A DNA stretch of 64,000 bases from Eubacteriales bacterium mix99 (GCA_038396605.1 CP121690.1:838500-902499), one strand, 5' to 3'; positions 24,466-34,016 are shown, counted from the stretch's first letter. The notes: generated by a model not told the origin, from the letters alone. Numbers and translations: made by a program.

Positions 24466-27081
24466 ATGAATCTGGAGAAATTTACACAGAAAGCACAGGA
24501 GGCCATCCTGGATGCGCAGAATATTGTCATTGAAAAGCAGCAGCAGGAACTGGACGACCTGCACCTTCATCTGGCACTGGTGAATCAGAAAGACGGTTTG
24601 ATCCCCATGCTGCTGGAGGGAATGAATGTACCGGTCCCGCAATACGTAAAGTATCTGGAAGACCAGGTGGACAAAAGGCCGAAAGTTGTCGGCAACGTGC
24701 AGCCATACGCCACCAGACGCTTCAGTGAAATCCTGGTCCGGTCGGAATCCGAGGCAAAGGAATTCAAAGACGACTACATCAGCGTAGAGCACATGTATCT
24801 GGCAATTTTGGACGATCGGGACACGCAAAGGGGTCTGAAATCCTTTGGTATCACCAAAAATGGTTTTCTGAAACAGCTTGCGGAGGTTCGCAAACAGCAT
24901 CGGGTCACCACTCCCAACCCGGAATCCACCTACAATGCGCTGAAGCGCTTCGGCAGGGACCTGGTGGAGGAAGCCCGCAAAAACAGGCTGGATCCGGTCA
25001 TTGGCCGGGATGAAGAGATCCGTCATACCATACGTATCCTGAGCCGCCGAACCAAGAACAATCCCGTCCTCATCGGAGAGCCCGGCGTCGGAAAAACCGC
25101 TGTAGTGGAAGGCCTGGCGCAGCGGATAGTAAAGGGGGATATCCCGGAATCCCTGAAGGACAAGAAAATATTTGCACTGGACCTGGGGTCCCTGCTCGCC
25201 GGAGCCAAATACAGGGGTGAGTTTGAGGAGCGTCTGAAATCTGTCCTGAAGGACATTACGGATTCCAGGGGAGGGATTCTGCTGTTCATCGATGAGATCC
25301 ATAACATCGTAGGCGCAGGCAAGACGGAAGGGTCCATGGATGCCGGCAATATGCTCAAGCCCATGCTGGCCCGCGGTGAGCTCCACTGCATCGGCGCCAC
25401 CACATTGGACGAGTATCGGAAATATATTGAAAAGGATGCGGCACTGGAGCGAAGGTTTCAGCCGGTAATGATTGATCAGCCCAGTGTGGAGGATACCATC
25501 TCCATCCTCCGTGGCCTGAAGGAGCGTTATGAGATTCATCACGGCGTGCGGATCACCGATAATGCGCTGATCGCCGCCGCTACCCTGTCCAACCGGTATA
25601 TTTCGGACCGCTTCCTGCCGGATAAAGCCATCGATCTGATTGACGAGGCCGGCGCCATGCTTCGTACCGAGATTGACAGCATGCCGGCCGAACTGGACGA
25701 AATCACCCGGAAAATCATGCAACTGGAGATTGAACGGGAAGCCCTGAAAAAGGATCAGGACGATCAGCGCTCTGCCGAACGGCTGAAAAATGTGGTCAGG
25801 GAAATCTCCGAACTGAAGGAACAGTCCAAATCCATGACAGCGCAGTGGGAGTCGGAGAAAAAGTCCATCAAAGAGGTCAATCACATAAAGGAACAGATCG
25901 AACAGACCAGGGCAGAGATCGAACGGATGGAGAGGGAATACAACCTGAACCGGATGGCAGAGCTCAAATACGGGATCCTGCCCGGCCTGGAAAAACAGCT
26001 GGAGGAGCTGAAGAACAAGGCGGAGTCTTCCGATCATACCAAGCGTCTCCTGCGGGAAGAGGTCACGGAAGAGGAAATCAGCGATATCGTATCCAAATGG
26101 ACGGGAATCCCTGTTTCTAGCCTGGTGGAATCCGAACGGGACAAGCTTCTCCGTCTGGGAGACATCATGCATGAACGGGTCGTAGGGCAGGACGAAGCAG
26201 TAAACTCCGTTGTCAATGCCGTAATCCGTGCCCGGTCCGGAATGAAGGATCCCAGGCGGCCCATCGGCTCTTTCATCTTTATGGGACCCACCGGTGTCGG
26301 CAAGACGGAAGTGGCCAAAACCCTGGCAAGGGTATTGTTTGATACGGAGGACAATGTCGTGCGTCTGGATATGTCAGAGTACATGGAGAAATTTTCCGTA
26401 TCCCGTCTGGTCGGCGCACCTCCGGGATACGTAGGATATGAGGAAGGCGGCCAGCTGACAGAAGCAGTGCGCAGGAAACCATACTCCGTGGTGCTGTTCG
26501 ACGAAATTGAAAAGGCTCACAGGGATGTATTCAACATCCTGCTGCAGCTGCTGGATGACGGTCGGCTGACCGACAGCCAGGGCCATGTGGTGGACTTCAA
26601 GAATACCGTAATCATCATGACGTCCAATATCGGCAGCGATATTCTGATGGATCGCCTGTCCGGCAAGGGCCAGATTGATGAACAGACCCGAAATCTGGTC
26701 ATGAATGAGCTGAAGGGCCATTTCCGCCCCGAGTTCCTGAACCGTGTGGACGATATTGTGCTGTTCAAGCCTCTCCGGAAGGATGAGATCCGAAAAATCG
26801 TGGACATCCAGCTAAGGGGCCTGCAGAAACGCCTGGAGGATCAGGAAATCAAGCTTATCGTCAGCGACGAAGCAAAGGATCAGATCGTGGAGAAAGGATT
26901 CGATCCGGTATATGGCGCCCGTCCCATCAAACGCTTTATCGAACGTTATATTGAGACCACTCTTGGCAGGGGAATCATAAAGGGTGAGATTGGCCCGCGC
27001 AATACCGTGGAGCTGACGACAGACAATGATCAGTTTACCTGCCGGGTGCTGAATGTGGCGCAGGCTGCAAAGGAAGTATAG
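24466..27081 (+). CDS. clpB: Disaggregase ClpB
   Basis: An 871-residue class I Hsp100 ATPase that, with DnaK, pulls proteins out of aggregates. It has an N-domain (1-145), a first AAA+ module with Walker A GEPGVGKT near residue 203 and Walker [11 protein letters not shown], a long coiled-coil middle domain (about 400-525, rich in E/K/R, which separates ClpB from ClpA and ClpC), and a second AAA+ module with GPTGVGKT near 607 and [11 protein letters not shown]. The C-terminus lacks a ClpP-binding loop as far as I can see. A GGAGGG site precedes the ATG. Heat-shock control by CtsR is shown by the operator upstream. A bidirectional-looking terminator follows. Confidence 0.97.
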   Translation: MNLEKFTQKAQEAILDAQNIVIEKQQQELDDLHLHLALVNQKDGLIPMLLEGMNVPVPQYVKYLEDQVDKRPKVVGNVQPYATRRFSEILVRSESEAKEFKDDYISVEHMYLAILDDRDTQRGLKSFGITKNGFLKQLAEVRKQHRVTTPNPESTYNALKRFGRDLVEEARKNRLDPVIGRDEEIRHTIRILSRRTKNNPVLIGEPGVGKTAVVEGLAQRIVKGDIPESLKDKKIFALDLGSLLAGAKYRGEFEERLKSVLKDITDSRGGILLFIDEIHNIVGAGKTEGSMDAGNMLKPMLARGELHCIGATTLDEYRKYIEKDAALERRFQPVMIDQPSVEDTISILRGLKERYEIHHGVRITDNALIAAATLSNRYISDRFLPDKAIDLIDEAGAMLRTEIDSMPAELDEITRKIMQLEIEREALKKDQDDQRSAERLKNVVREISELKEQSKSMTAQWESEKKSIKEVNHIKEQIEQTRAEIERMEREYNLNRMAELKYGILPGLEKQLEELKNKAESSDHTKRLLREEVTEEEISDIVSKWTGIPVSSLVESERDKLLRLGDIMHERVVGQDEAVNSVVNAVIRARSGMKDPRRPIGSFIFMGPTGVGKTEVAKTLARVLFDTEDNVVRLDMSEYMEKFSVSRLVGAPPGYVGYEEGGQLTEAVRRKPYSVVLFDEIEKAHRDVFNILLQLLDDGRLTDSQGHVVDFKNTVIIMTSNIGSDILMDRLSGKGQIDEQTRNLVMNELKGHFRPEFLNRVDDIVLFKPLRKDEIRKIVDIQLRGLQKRLEDQEIKLIVSDEAKDQIVEKGFDPVYGARPIKRFIERYIETTLGRGIIKGEIGPRNTVELTTDNDQFTCRVLNVAQAAKEV

Positions 27082-27196
27082 ATGCATGAAAAGCGGGATG
27101 GCCAAGGCCGACTCATGGAGCTGATCCAATTAAGAACAGTCCCATGAAAGAACCCGGAATCCCGAAAAATGAACAAACAGGGAAGACACAGAAAAG

Positions 27197-27244
27197 AAGG
27201 CCGGTGTGGTACGATACTGCACCGGTCTTCTCTCCTCCTTTTTA
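27197..27244 (+). terminator. Terminator between clpB and the ABC-F gene
   Basis: A 15-bp imperfect stem (AAGGCCGGTGTGGTA paired with TACTGCACCGGTCTT, three G-U type pairs, loop CGA) is followed by a C/T-rich run ending in TTTTT. On the minus strand the stem is also followed by CTTCTTTTC, so it may serve both converging genes. Confidence 0.75.
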
Positions 27245-27316
27245 ACACGCTCATAGTCTCTTCTGCAAACAGAACGGATGCCAGTCGTAAAAAGCTCGCT
27301 GAAAGCCTTTATGAAC

Positions 27317-28849
27317 TTAGCATTTCTCAACATCGATTACTTTTTCAATCCAGTCCCGATAAAATATTTCTTCATGGGAAACAAGCAGAACGGTACCCGA
27401 AAATTCACACAGAGCCGTTTTCAGGGAATCCTTCGCCGAAACATCCAGGTGATTGGTCGGCTCGTCCAGAATCAGAAAATTGCAGGGAGAAAGGGTAAGC
27501 AGAGCCATCTTCACCTTGACCTGTTCACCCCCGCTCAATGTTCTAATGGGCTGCATGGCGTGCTTGCCGGAAATCCCGCACTGCGCAAGATGTTTTCGTA
27601 TGTCTTTCACGATCCGGTCAGGATAAGCATCGGAAACAATCTGTATCGGCGTCCGTGTGTCGTCCGGCCATCCCAGTTCCTGCTCAAAATATCCGGTTGT
27701 CACCTGGGGCGAAAAGTTGTAATGCCCTTCCATGGATGGAATCTGTCCCATTAAGGTCTTCAGCAATGTGGATTTCCCAATTCCGTTGAATCCTGTCATG
27801 ACAACCTTCTGCCCGCCTTTGATGCGAAAGCTGATATGTTTCAAAATAGGATAGTAATATCCTACCGCCAGATTTTTCACCGTCAGGTGTTCAGCATCGG
27901 TCAGGGGCAGCTCCGGGAAATGAAAATACGGCTTGATTTCTTTTTGATCCAACGCTTCCATTTTCTCCATATGATTCAACTGCTTTCGCCGGCCCTTTGC
28001 CATTTTGGACTTTCGCCCGGCAATATTCTTCCGGATAAACTCTTCGGTCCGTTTGATTTCTTTTTGCTGGGCAGAATACTGTCGGATGTAGTCCTCCCTT
28101 AAGAGCGTCTTCTTTTTCAAAAACTCCGTATAGCTTCCGTAGTATTTTGTGATCGTGACATTATCAATATCACATATCCTGTTAGATATTTTATCCAAAA
28201 ACGAAAAATCATGGGATATCACCATATAGGCATTTTCCAGAGAGGAAAGATAGTCCGCAAGCCATGCGATGTGTTCCCGATCCAGAAAATTCGTCGGTTC
28301 ATCCAGAAGCAGAATACCCGGCTTCTCCAGCAGCAGCTTTGCCAGGATCACTTTTGTACGCTGCCCGCTGCTCATTTGCTCCATCCTGCGGTCCAAACCA
28401 ATGGAATGCAGTCCCAGCCCATTTGCCACCTGTTCAATTCGTGTATCAATGGAATAAAAATCCCGAACCTCCAGTTCCTCCTGATATCGGGCTGCAGTAT
28501 GGAGGGAAGCTTCGTCCCCGTCCGCTGCCTTTTCATACCGCCGGATCATTTCCCTCTCCATTTGATACAGTTCGGAAAAAGCCGACTTCAGGAAGTTTCG
28601 CATGGTCACCTGCCCGTCTGTTTTTGCATATTGATCCAGATATCCAATGGTGACCCCGGGCTGCAGAAGGATTCTTCCTGCATCGGGTATCACCTGCTCC
28701 GTGCAGATCCGGATCAAGGTTGTCTTTCCTGTGCCGTTCTGTCCGACGATCCCAATATGCTCTCCCTTTTCCAAGGTCAGTCCGGCATTTCTATAAAGAA
28801 GATTCTCGCCAAAGGAATGCGTTAATCCCCTGATTTCCAGTAAGCTCAT
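27317..28849 (-). CDS. ABC-F family ATPase, probable ribosome-associated factor
   Basis: A 510-residue protein with two ABC ATPase domains and no membrane segments, hence class ABC-F, whose members act on the ribosomal E site and include antibiotic-protection factors. Domain 1: Walker A GQNGTGKT (36-43), degenerate signature MSSGQ (159-163), Walker B ILLLDEPTNFLD. An arginine/lysine-rich interdomain linker follows (about 240-310, NIAGRKSKMAKGRRKQL). Domain 2: GFNGIGKST, LSGGEQ and FLILDEPTNHLD. The Shine-Dalgarno AAAGGA is 11 nt from the ATG. The gene sits behind a leader peptide and two terminators, the usual design for antibiotic-induced ABC-F genes. Sequence alone does not tell me whether it is a resistance protein or a housekeeping YbiT/YkpA-like factor; the leader argues for the first. 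Confidence 0.88.
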   Translation of the reverse strand: MSLLEIRGLTHSFGENLLYRNAGLTLEKGEHIGIVGQNGTGKTTLIRICTEQVIPDAGRILLQPGVTIGYLDQYAKTDGQVTMRNFLKSAFSELYQMEREMIRRYEKAADGDEASLHTAARYQEELEVRDFYSIDTRIEQVANGLGLHSIGLDRRMEQMSSGQRTKVILAKLLLEKPGILLLDEPTNFLDREHIAWLADYLSSLENAYMVISHDFSFLDKISNRICDIDNVTITKYYGSYTEFLKKKTLLREDYIRQYSAQQKEIKRTEEFIRKNIAGRKSKMAKGRRKQLNHMEKMEALDQKEIKPYFHFPELPLTDAEHLTVKNLAVGYYYPILKHISFRIKGGQKVVMTGFNGIGKSTLLKTLMGQIPSMEGHYNFSPQVTTGYFEQELGWPDDTRTPIQIVSDAYPDRIVKDIRKHLAQCGISGKHAMQPIRTLSGGEQVKVKMALLTLSPCNFLILDEPTNHLDVSAKDSLKTALCEFSGTVLLVSHEEIFYRDWIEKVIDVEKC

Positions 28850-28869
28850 ATTTCATCAAATCCTTTCCC

Positions 28870-28923
28870 AAAACAAAAGAAGCAGAAGGCATTCTTTCTT
28901 CCTGTATTCTGCCTTCTGCTTCT
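28870..28923 (-). terminator. Second attenuator terminator before the ABC-F gene
   Basis: A perfect 14-bp stem (AGAAGCAGAAGGCA at 28878-28891 with its complement at 28910-28923) is followed on the minus strand by TTTTGTTTT. It stands between the promoter at 29.2 kb and the ABC-F start, so it would stop leader transcripts unless bypassed. Confidence 0.75.
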
Positions 28924-28941
28924 GAACTTTAAGGGGTTCAT

Positions 28942-28982
28942 AAAAAACAAAAGGCTATGGATAAAACATTGTCCATAGCCTT
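28942..28982 (-). terminator. First attenuator terminator before the ABC-F gene
   Basis: An 11-bp stem, AAGGCTATGGA with TCCATAGCCTT (28951-28961 and 28972-28982), is followed on the minus strand by TTTTGTTTTTT. It is a textbook intrinsic terminator, located in the ABC-F leader about 65 nt after the long hairpin at 29051-29111. Confidence 0.8.
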
Positions 28983-29050
28983 ACAGATGCTGATTTTTGC
29001 ACACGAAAACAAACAATCCTGCACCAATCGTCCGGTACATACTGTTATGT

Positions 29051-29111
29051 TTCCGATGAAATCCTGTCACGTTCATCTATACGCTATACTCTGCACAATG
29101 TTTCATCGGAA
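29051..29111 (-). promoter_or_regulatory. Long-range hairpin overlapping the leader peptide
   Basis: TTCCGATGAAA at 29051-29061 and TTTCATCGGAA at 29101-29111 are perfect 11-nt complements. One arm lies within codons of the leader peptide (I-P-M-K region), so a ribosome stalled there would open this hairpin. Whether it pairs alternatively with the downstream terminators is not evident by eye. Confidence 0.6.
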
Positions 29112-29160
29112 TGGATTGTACAGAGCTGAGTTTCCTTGTAAGACGATCGGTAAAGTACAT
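29077..29160 (-). CDS. Leader peptide of the ABC-F attenuator (27 residues)
   Basis: ATG at 29160 follows AAGGAG by 7 nt, starts about 25 nt after the predicted transcription start, and encodes MYFTDRLTRK followed by LSSVQSIPMKHCAEYSV and a TAG stop. Translation of this upstream frame is expected to sense ribosome-targeting drugs, as in other antibiotic-induced ABC-F and erm-type leaders. Evidence is its ribosome site, its position between promoter and terminators, and its overlap with one hairpin arm. Confidence 0.6.
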   Translation of the reverse strand: MYFTDRLTRKLSSVQSIPMKHCAEYSV

Positions 29161-29189
29161 ATCGATTCTCCTTAAATATTCCTAAAAGT

Positions 29190-29218
29190 ATATTACCCTA
29201 TCTCAACGCCGTTGTCAA
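29190..29218 (-). promoter_or_regulatory. Promoter of the ABC-F leader
   Basis: On the minus strand a perfect TTGACA (29218-29213), 17 nt and TAATAT (29195-29190). The start near 29183 gives a leader of about 330 nt before the ABC-F start codon, an unusually long untranslated region that holds the leader peptide and both terminators. Confidence 0.65.
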
Positions 29219-29252
29219 ATCTGACTTTTCAAAATAGGATCTTTTGAGGCCA

Positions 29253-30110
29253 TTACAACATCTTTTCCGCCGTTGCGGCAGAGGTCAGTTTCTTGTTTTT
29301 CTCCGCCGTTTTTCCCATCCGGCTGAAAAATTCCGTATAGATGACATCCAGGGTAAACATCTGGGACAGCTTTGCTGCAATGGAACCGCCCTGAAAAGGT
29401 CCTTCCTGTGCTCCGCAGAGCAGGAGGACATCCGCATACTGCAGGGCCGGCGTCTTTGCAAACTGGGTAATAAACACTACGGAAGCATGAGCGTCCTTGG
29501 CCAGCTGTGCAATCTGAATACAATCCTTCGTGATCCCGGAATTGGAGAGGATAATGGCAAGATCCTTTTCTCCAAGCAGTGCAGCGGCCGTCAGCTGTAA
29601 ATGGCTGTCGCTGTTGAACACCACATTGGGCGTGATTTTCAATAATTTATTCTGCGCCTCCAGTGCAGAACTTCCGGAACCTCCAAAACCAAAAAAATGA
29701 ATCATGCTGGCCTTCAGCATAAGATCCACTGTTTTCCGGACAGCCTCCAGATCAATTTTGTGATAGGCCTCATCCAGGCCCCCTCGATAGGCACTGTAAA
29801 CATTTTCACACAAATCATTGGATGTATTTGACGGATCCGTCGGTTCGGTTTCCCCGGTATCCAACAGCTCGTTGGAATTTAGAGTCAGTGCCAGAGAAAG
29901 CCGGAAATCCTGATATCCTCCCAAATGCAGGGAACGGCAAAACCGGAAGACGGTCGTATCTCCCACGCCGCACATATTGGCAAAGTCGCTTATTGTTGTG
30001 TTCAGAACTTCTTTGGGAGAGGAGAGCACAAAATCTGCGACTTTACGCTCTGACCTGGTCAGCTTCGGATAAAATGTGGATATCTGATTCAGCAAATCGC
30101 TGCTTGGCAT
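29253..30110 (-). CDS. RpiR/MurR-family regulator with SIS domain
   Basis: A 285-residue regulator with an N-terminal HTH_6 domain (about 1-75: LTRSERKVADFVLSSPKEV, then MCGVGDTTVFRFCRSLHLGGYQDFR) and a C-terminal SIS sugar-phosphate-binding domain (about 120-260: IHFFGFGGSGSSALEAQNKLL, LAIILSNSGITKDCIQIAQLAK). Such proteins sense phosphosugars. It lies downstream of, and co-oriented with, the ROK kinase and NanE, so its ligand is probably ManNAc-6-P or GlcNAc-6-P. A perfect palindrome upstream (30208-30226) is a candidate operator. Confidence 0.9.
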   Translation of the reverse strand: MPSSDLLNQISTFYPKLTRSERKVADFVLSSPKEVLNTTISDFANMCGVGDTTVFRFCRSLHLGGYQDFRLSLALTLNSNELLDTGETEPTDPSNTSNDLCENVYSAYRGGLDEAYHKIDLEAVRKTVDLMLKASMIHFFGFGGSGSSALEAQNKLLKITPNVVFNSDSHLQLTAAALLGEKDLAIILSNSGITKDCIQIAQLAKDAHASVVFITQFAKTPALQYADVLLLCGAQEGPFQGGSIAAKLSQMFTLDVIYTEFFSRMGKTAEKNKKLTSAATAEKML

Positions 30111-30207
30111 TGTCCATCTCTTCCTTTGTATCTTTTATAAGTCCCTGTTTTCTACCTTTTTCTCTTCTTTTACGTTTTTTGATCTTCTTCTTTTTTGCCC
30201 TGGATAT

Positions 30208-30226
30208 TTTCAAATATATTTTGAAA
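30208..30226. promoter_or_regulatory. Palindromic candidate operator upstream of rpiR-type gene
   Basis: A perfect 7-5-7 inverted repeat, TTTCAAA, TATAT, TTTGAAA, lies in the 148-bp gap between the ROK kinase stop and the regulator start. Its position and symmetry suit autoregulation by the RpiR-type protein. Confidence 0.45.
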
Positions 30227-30258
30227 TATATATTAACGATATACCCGTATATATCCCT

Positions 30259-31149
30259 TTACGGCTGTTTTTCCGAAAGCAAAGACATGGCATTGTGATA
30301 AGCGCCATAAAGGCCGGCGGTATTTCCCAGCTTTGCCCGGCATACTGCAATATCGGTAAACCCGCCGATGGTTCTGCCATTCAGCCGCTTTCCGATTTCC
30401 TGGATCAGGTTTTCCTGCTCCATGACTCCTCCGCCCAAAATAAAGGCAGAGGGATCAAAAATATTTGCCAGAGAAATCAGGCCAGCCGTTACCTCGTCAA
30501 TCCAAAGATCAATTTCCCTGCGGATCCTTTTATCCCCGCTGTGGGCAAATGCCTCCCGCCCGTTCATGGCAACTCCGGTCCGATCCTCAATGGAAGACAG
30601 CAGGGCATTGGTGGAAGCATACCTCTCATAACAGCCCCTCCTTCCGCAGGTACACTCCAGGCCATCCGCATGAACGGTCATATGACCCAGCGCTCCCGCC
30701 AGTCCATGGCTACCGTGATGTATCGCACCGTTTAAGGCAATGGCTCCGCCAATTCCCGTTCCATAGGAAAGAAACAAAAAATGATTGTATTTCATTCCGT
30801 TTCCCTCCTGCATCTCGCCGATGGCCGCACATTTTGCGTCATTTTCCACGGCAACGGGAAGACCCGTCTTCTGCTCAAGAATCTTCCCAATGGGAACCCC
30901 GGTATAACCGGGTACAGCATCTGTGGCAAACACAATCCTTTTGTCCCATGGATCCACATAGCCGCAGGTACTGATCCCCAGGCAGGAAACATCTTCAAAC
31001 TGAGCAGTGATCTCACAGACCAGGTCAATGATATGCTTTGCGCCTTTTTTTGCATCCGTCGGCCGTTCATAGGACGCAGGCAGTACCCCGTCCGTAAACA
31101 AGCCGTATTTTGTTATCGTTCCCCCTAAGTCAATTGTCAGTATTTTCAT
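30259..31149 (-). CDS. ROK-family sugar kinase, probable N-acetylmannosamine kinase
   Basis: A 296-residue ROK kinase. The phosphate-binding loop is DLGGTITKYG near the N-terminus; GTGIGGAI (about 133-140) and the zinc motif CTCGRRGCYE (about 170-179) complete the ROK signature. The ATG at 31149 has GGAGG 5 nt upstream, so the in-frame start at 31161 is rejected. It overlaps nanE by 20 nt. Pairing with NanE indicates the step ManNAc + ATP to ManNAc-6-P (NanK role), although ROK proteins also include glucokinases and GlcNAc kinases, so the substrate is inferred from context. Confidence 0.88.
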   Translation of the reverse strand: MKILTIDLGGTITKYGLFTDGVLPASYERPTDAKKGAKHIIDLVCEITAQFEDVSCLGISTCGYVDPWDKRIVFATDAVPGYTGVPIGKILEQKTGLPVAVENDAKCAAIGEMQEGNGMKYNHFLFLSYGTGIGGAIALNGAIHHGSHGLAGALGHMTVHADGLECTCGRRGCYERYASTNALLSSIEDRTGVAMNGREAFAHSGDKRIRREIDLWIDEVTAGLISLANIFDPSAFILGGGVMEQENLIQEIGKRLNGRTIGGFTDIAVCRAKLGNTAGLYGAYHNAMSLLSEKQP

Positions 31150-31846
31150 TCTGGCCTCCATGATTCAGTGCCTGAACAAATCGCCTGGTAATTTCCTGCG
31201 GCCGGGTAATGGCCGAGCCAATCACTGCCGCATGCAGCCCCCTGATCCCAGATATCCCGGCAAGAACCTCCGGACTCCATATGCCGCCTTCTGCAATGAC
31301 CGGCACTTTCAGGTCCTGGCAAAATCGCTGTACCAATGCGATGTCCGGCAGGACATTCCCACGGGTTTCGCCGGTATATCCGCTGAGTGTTGTACTGACA
31401 ATATCAAAGCCAAGCTTTTCTGCAAGGCAGCCTTCTTCGTATGTGGCGCAGTCCGCCATGAAAAGCTGATTCGGATATTTCCTTCTTACTTCCGTAAAAA
31501 AATCGGTCAGGATCCGTCCGCCGGGACGCACCCGGTTGGTGGCATCCATGGAAATCACATCCACCCCTGTTTTCATCAGGGCATCCACCTCGTCCACGGT
31601 AGGTGTAATATAAACTTCCGAGTCCGGATAATCTTTCTTGATGATGCCGATCATGGGAACGGAAACGGCCTTCTGAATCTCCCGGATATCTTCCGTCGAA
31701 TTCGCCCGGATTCCACAGGCACCTCCCGATACCGCCGCATAAGCCATACGGGACATGATACAGGAACTGTGAAGCGGTTCCCCTTCCAATGCCTGACAGG
31801 ACACAATCAGCCCGCCTTTCGTCGCAGTCAAAAAATCACGTTGCAA
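31130..31846 (-). CDS. nanE: N-acetylmannosamine-6-phosphate 2-epimerase NanE
   Basis: A 238-residue TIM-barrel protein converting ManNAc-6-P to GlcNAc-6-P. Family motifs are GGLIVSCQALEGEPLHS (11-27), MIGIIKKDYPDSEVYITPT with the conserved lysine, VDVISMDATNR, MADCATYEEG and VPVIAEGGIWSPE. The start is TTG at 31846 with GAGGAG 11 nt upstream, which leaves about ten residues before the KGGLIVSCQ core as is usual. No ATG fits. NanE and the ROK kinase form the lower part of the ManNAc branch; no sialic acid lyase gene is seen. Confidence 0.94.
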   Translation of the reverse strand: MQRDFLTATKGGLIVSCQALEGEPLHSSCIMSRMAYAAVSGGACGIRANSTEDIREIQKAVSVPMIGIIKKDYPDSEVYITPTVDEVDALMKTGVDVISMDATNRVRPGGRILTDFFTEVRRKYPNQLFMADCATYEEGCLAEKLGFDIVSTTLSGYTGETRGNVLPDIALVQRFCQDLKVPVIAEGGIWSPEVLAGISGIRGLHAAVIGSAITRPQEITRRFVQALNHGGQNENTDN

Positions 31847-31926
31847 AAACCAAACATCTCCTCTTCAAATGCAGGAACAATCAAACAAACCCCGGTTCTT
31901 CTGCTTTTCCTTCTATCTGCTATCTG

Positions 31927-33051
31927 TTATCTTTTCTCCTGTATGCACGTTCCGCCTGCCGGTTCATACGTTCCTTTTGTAAAGCGGTATATTTTGTCAT
32001 AGATCTGCCCTTCCATCGGATCCGGATTCCTATACAGGCGATAAATGGCCCTTCCACCATCAAACCACGCGCAGGCAGAATCCTTCATATATCCAAATTC
32101 GACACCACCGGACAAATACCTTTCAAATCTCCGCAAACGTTCCTTTTTTACTTCCGCCGGCTCATTCCGGGCAGCGTAAAACTCCATCTCAATGCCTGCA
32201 TTCCGCTGCCTGGCAGCCTGAGCTGCCTCCTTCACATCCGTTATATTCTGATAGAACATATAGTTCGGCTGCAAAAAGGCACAATCAAAGTAGTAATTCT
32301 GATAATCGTCCAGTAAATGCACATTATAGGAGCTCCAGAAGGGGATCCAGAAAAACTTCATGTTCCTCTTTCCCAGTTCCCGGTGCAGTTCCCTGAGAAG
32401 CCAGTGATCATCCATATCCCAGCTTCGGTAAACCGTCTCGAAAGTCCAGTAAAATCCAAGAAGATTCAGATGCCGGAAGTTCTCCTGCTGAAAGCGCCGG
32501 ATCACTTCCTCCACAAACCAGACACAGGCCGTCAGACGCTGCCTTGTAGCCTGGTCCAGATTCTGACCTTTTGTCGTGAAGTTCAAATTTTGCCCGCCGA
32601 TTTCCCCGAACTGTGTCTGAAGAGGGCCCGGATAGGGTATGGTAATCACCAGGTTCACCTTGTGATCCCGTTTCCCGAGTTTTTGCTCCGCCTGGTCGAT
32701 TACCTCATCCAGCGCATGGGCAAAGACATCCGGTGCAAAATACCAGTCCAGGACAGAAAGCCAGTCTTCCCGGTTCCCGGGGTTCGGCACCGGGACGGCA
32801 AAAAAGTTGCCTTCCCCGGTCCGGGTGGTTCCGATATTGATATCGGAATACAGGGATCCTCCACGGGGGGATTGGTTATGCCAGAAGGCAAAGGTGTCAA
32901 ACATCCAGTCATCGGTCTGACCGTCTGCATCCAGGTGGGTGACATACCGCGAAAAGGCATCTTTCCCCCAGGTATCTTTGGCCTTGCCGCCTACCAGAAT
33001 AAATTGCTTCATATAATTATAATCTTTTCTGCCAGGTTGAAAATATGTCAT
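31927..33051 (-). CDS. DUF4855 domain protein, probable glycan-related
   Basis: The 374-residue protein resembles DUF4855 proteins, which have a TIM-barrel, glycosidase-like look but no established activity. Notable stretches are DWMFDTFAFWHNQSP, NLLGFYWTFETVYRSWDMDD and MKFFWIPFWSSYNVHLLDDY, rich in aromatic and acidic residues as in sugar-binding clefts. I see no signal peptide, so it is probably cytoplasmic. The Shine-Dalgarno AGGGAG is 7 nt from the ATG. It lies between the importer genes and nanE in one operon, which suggests it acts on the imported glycan before the ManNAc steps. The family assignment is from memory of its sequence pattern. Confidence 0.65.
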   Translation of the reverse strand: MTYFQPGRKDYNYMKQFILVGGKAKDTWGKDAFSRYVTHLDADGQTDDWMFDTFAFWHNQSPRGGSLYSDINIGTTRTGEGNFFAVPVPNPGNREDWLSVLDWYFAPDVFAHALDEVIDQAEQKLGKRDHKVNLVITIPYPGPLQTQFGEIGGQNLNFTTKGQNLDQATRQRLTACVWFVEEVIRRFQQENFRHLNLLGFYWTFETVYRSWDMDDHWLLRELHRELGKRNMKFFWIPFWSSYNVHLLDDYQNYYFDCAFLQPNYMFYQNITDVKEAAQAARQRNAGIEMEFYAARNEPAEVKKERLRRFERYLSGGVEFGYMKDSACAWFDGGRAIYRLYRNPDPMEGQIYDKIYRFTKGTYEPAGGTCIQEKR

Positions 33052-33145
33052 TTTATAACTCCCTCTCTGCCGTCCATTCCCTGGTTCGGCTGCCTGCCTG
33101 TCTTTCTCTCTTTCGGCCGGCTCCGGACGGTTTCTTTATTCGTTC

Positions 33146-34003
33146 TCAGCCCTTGATCACGCTGGAATAAGCCGCATCAATAAAGTATTTCTGGAAGAAA
33201 ATAAATACCGCCAGAATCGGCACCAATGCTATGATGGCACCTGCTGCGATCATTCTCGTATTAGCCACAAAGGTTCCCTGCAGTTTATACAGCCCAAGGG
33301 TCAGGGGATAGGTATTGGGATCCTCCAGTATCAAAAGCGGCCACAGGAAGTTATTCCAGGCACCGATAAAATTCAGGATGGACATGGTGGCCAGTGTGGG
33401 CTTTACCATGGGAAGCATAATATGCAGAAATATCTGCCATACCTTTGCTCCGTCAATAATTGCGGACTCCTCCATCTCCTTCGGAATGCCAAGAAGTCCC
33501 TGACGCATTAAAAAGACACTCATGGCAGGGACCGCAGCCGGCAGGATAATGCCCGCATAGTTCCCCATCAGGCCCAGCTTGTTGATGATCAGGTAAACCG
33601 GGATCATGGTTACTTCTCCGGGAATCATCATGGTCCCCATGATGATCATGAAAATAAAATTCTTCCCCCTGAAATTCATGCGCGCCAGCGGGAAAGCCGC
33701 CATGGAGCACAAAATCACGGGCAGGCCAACCCCAAAGACAGCCAGAACAAGGCTGTTAACAAGGTATCTGCCGATGGGCAGTGTGTTCCACACAACCTTA
33801 TAATTATCAAATGTAGGATGTCCGGGGATAAACTGAGGGGGAAAAGAGAACACTGTCTCATTCTGCCCCTTCAACGAAGTCGAAAGGGTCCAGATAAAGG
33901 GTACCACCATGATCAGGGCGATGAATATCAACAGAATGTGATATCCGGTATTCACCCGGGTAGTCCGTTTGACCGCAAATGATTTTTCGTTCTTATCGCT
34001 CAT
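33146..34003 (-). CDS. Sugar ABC transporter permease, MalG type
   Basis: A 285-residue inner-membrane permease of the CUT1 class with six hydrophobic segments and the ATPase-contact loop ESAIIDGAKVWQIFLHIMLP (about 180-200). The C-terminus ends in the typical YFIDAAYSSVIKG. GAGGTG precedes the ATG. It starts 14 nt after the MalF-type gene. No ATP-binding subunit is encoded nearby, so a shared MsmX-type ATPase elsewhere is expected. Confidence 0.93.
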   Translation of the reverse strand: MSDKNEKSFAVKRTTRVNTGYHILLIFIALIMVVPFIWTLSTSLKGQNETVFSFPPQFIPGHPTFDNYKVVWNTLPIGRYLVNSLVLAVFGVGLPVILCSMAAFPLARMNFRGKNFIFMIIMGTMMIPGEVTMIPVYLIINKLGLMGNYAGIILPAAVPAMSVFLMRQGLLGIPKEMEESAIIDGAKVWQIFLHIMLPMVKPTLATMSILNFIGAWNNFLWPLLILEDPNTYPLTLGLYKLQGTFVANTRMIAAGAIIALVPILAVFIFFQKYFIDAAYSSVIKG

Positions 34004-34016
34004 CTTCTCACCTCAA

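Noticed and set aside
24331-26172. 613-residue frame on the minus strand opposite clpB
   Set aside because: It is the antisense shadow of clpB, rich in H/F/L/Q, without a ribosome site or recognisable domain.
31160-32002. 280-residue plus-strand frame opposite nanE
   Set aside because: Antisense to nanE and part of DUF4855, both firmly identified. No start signal.
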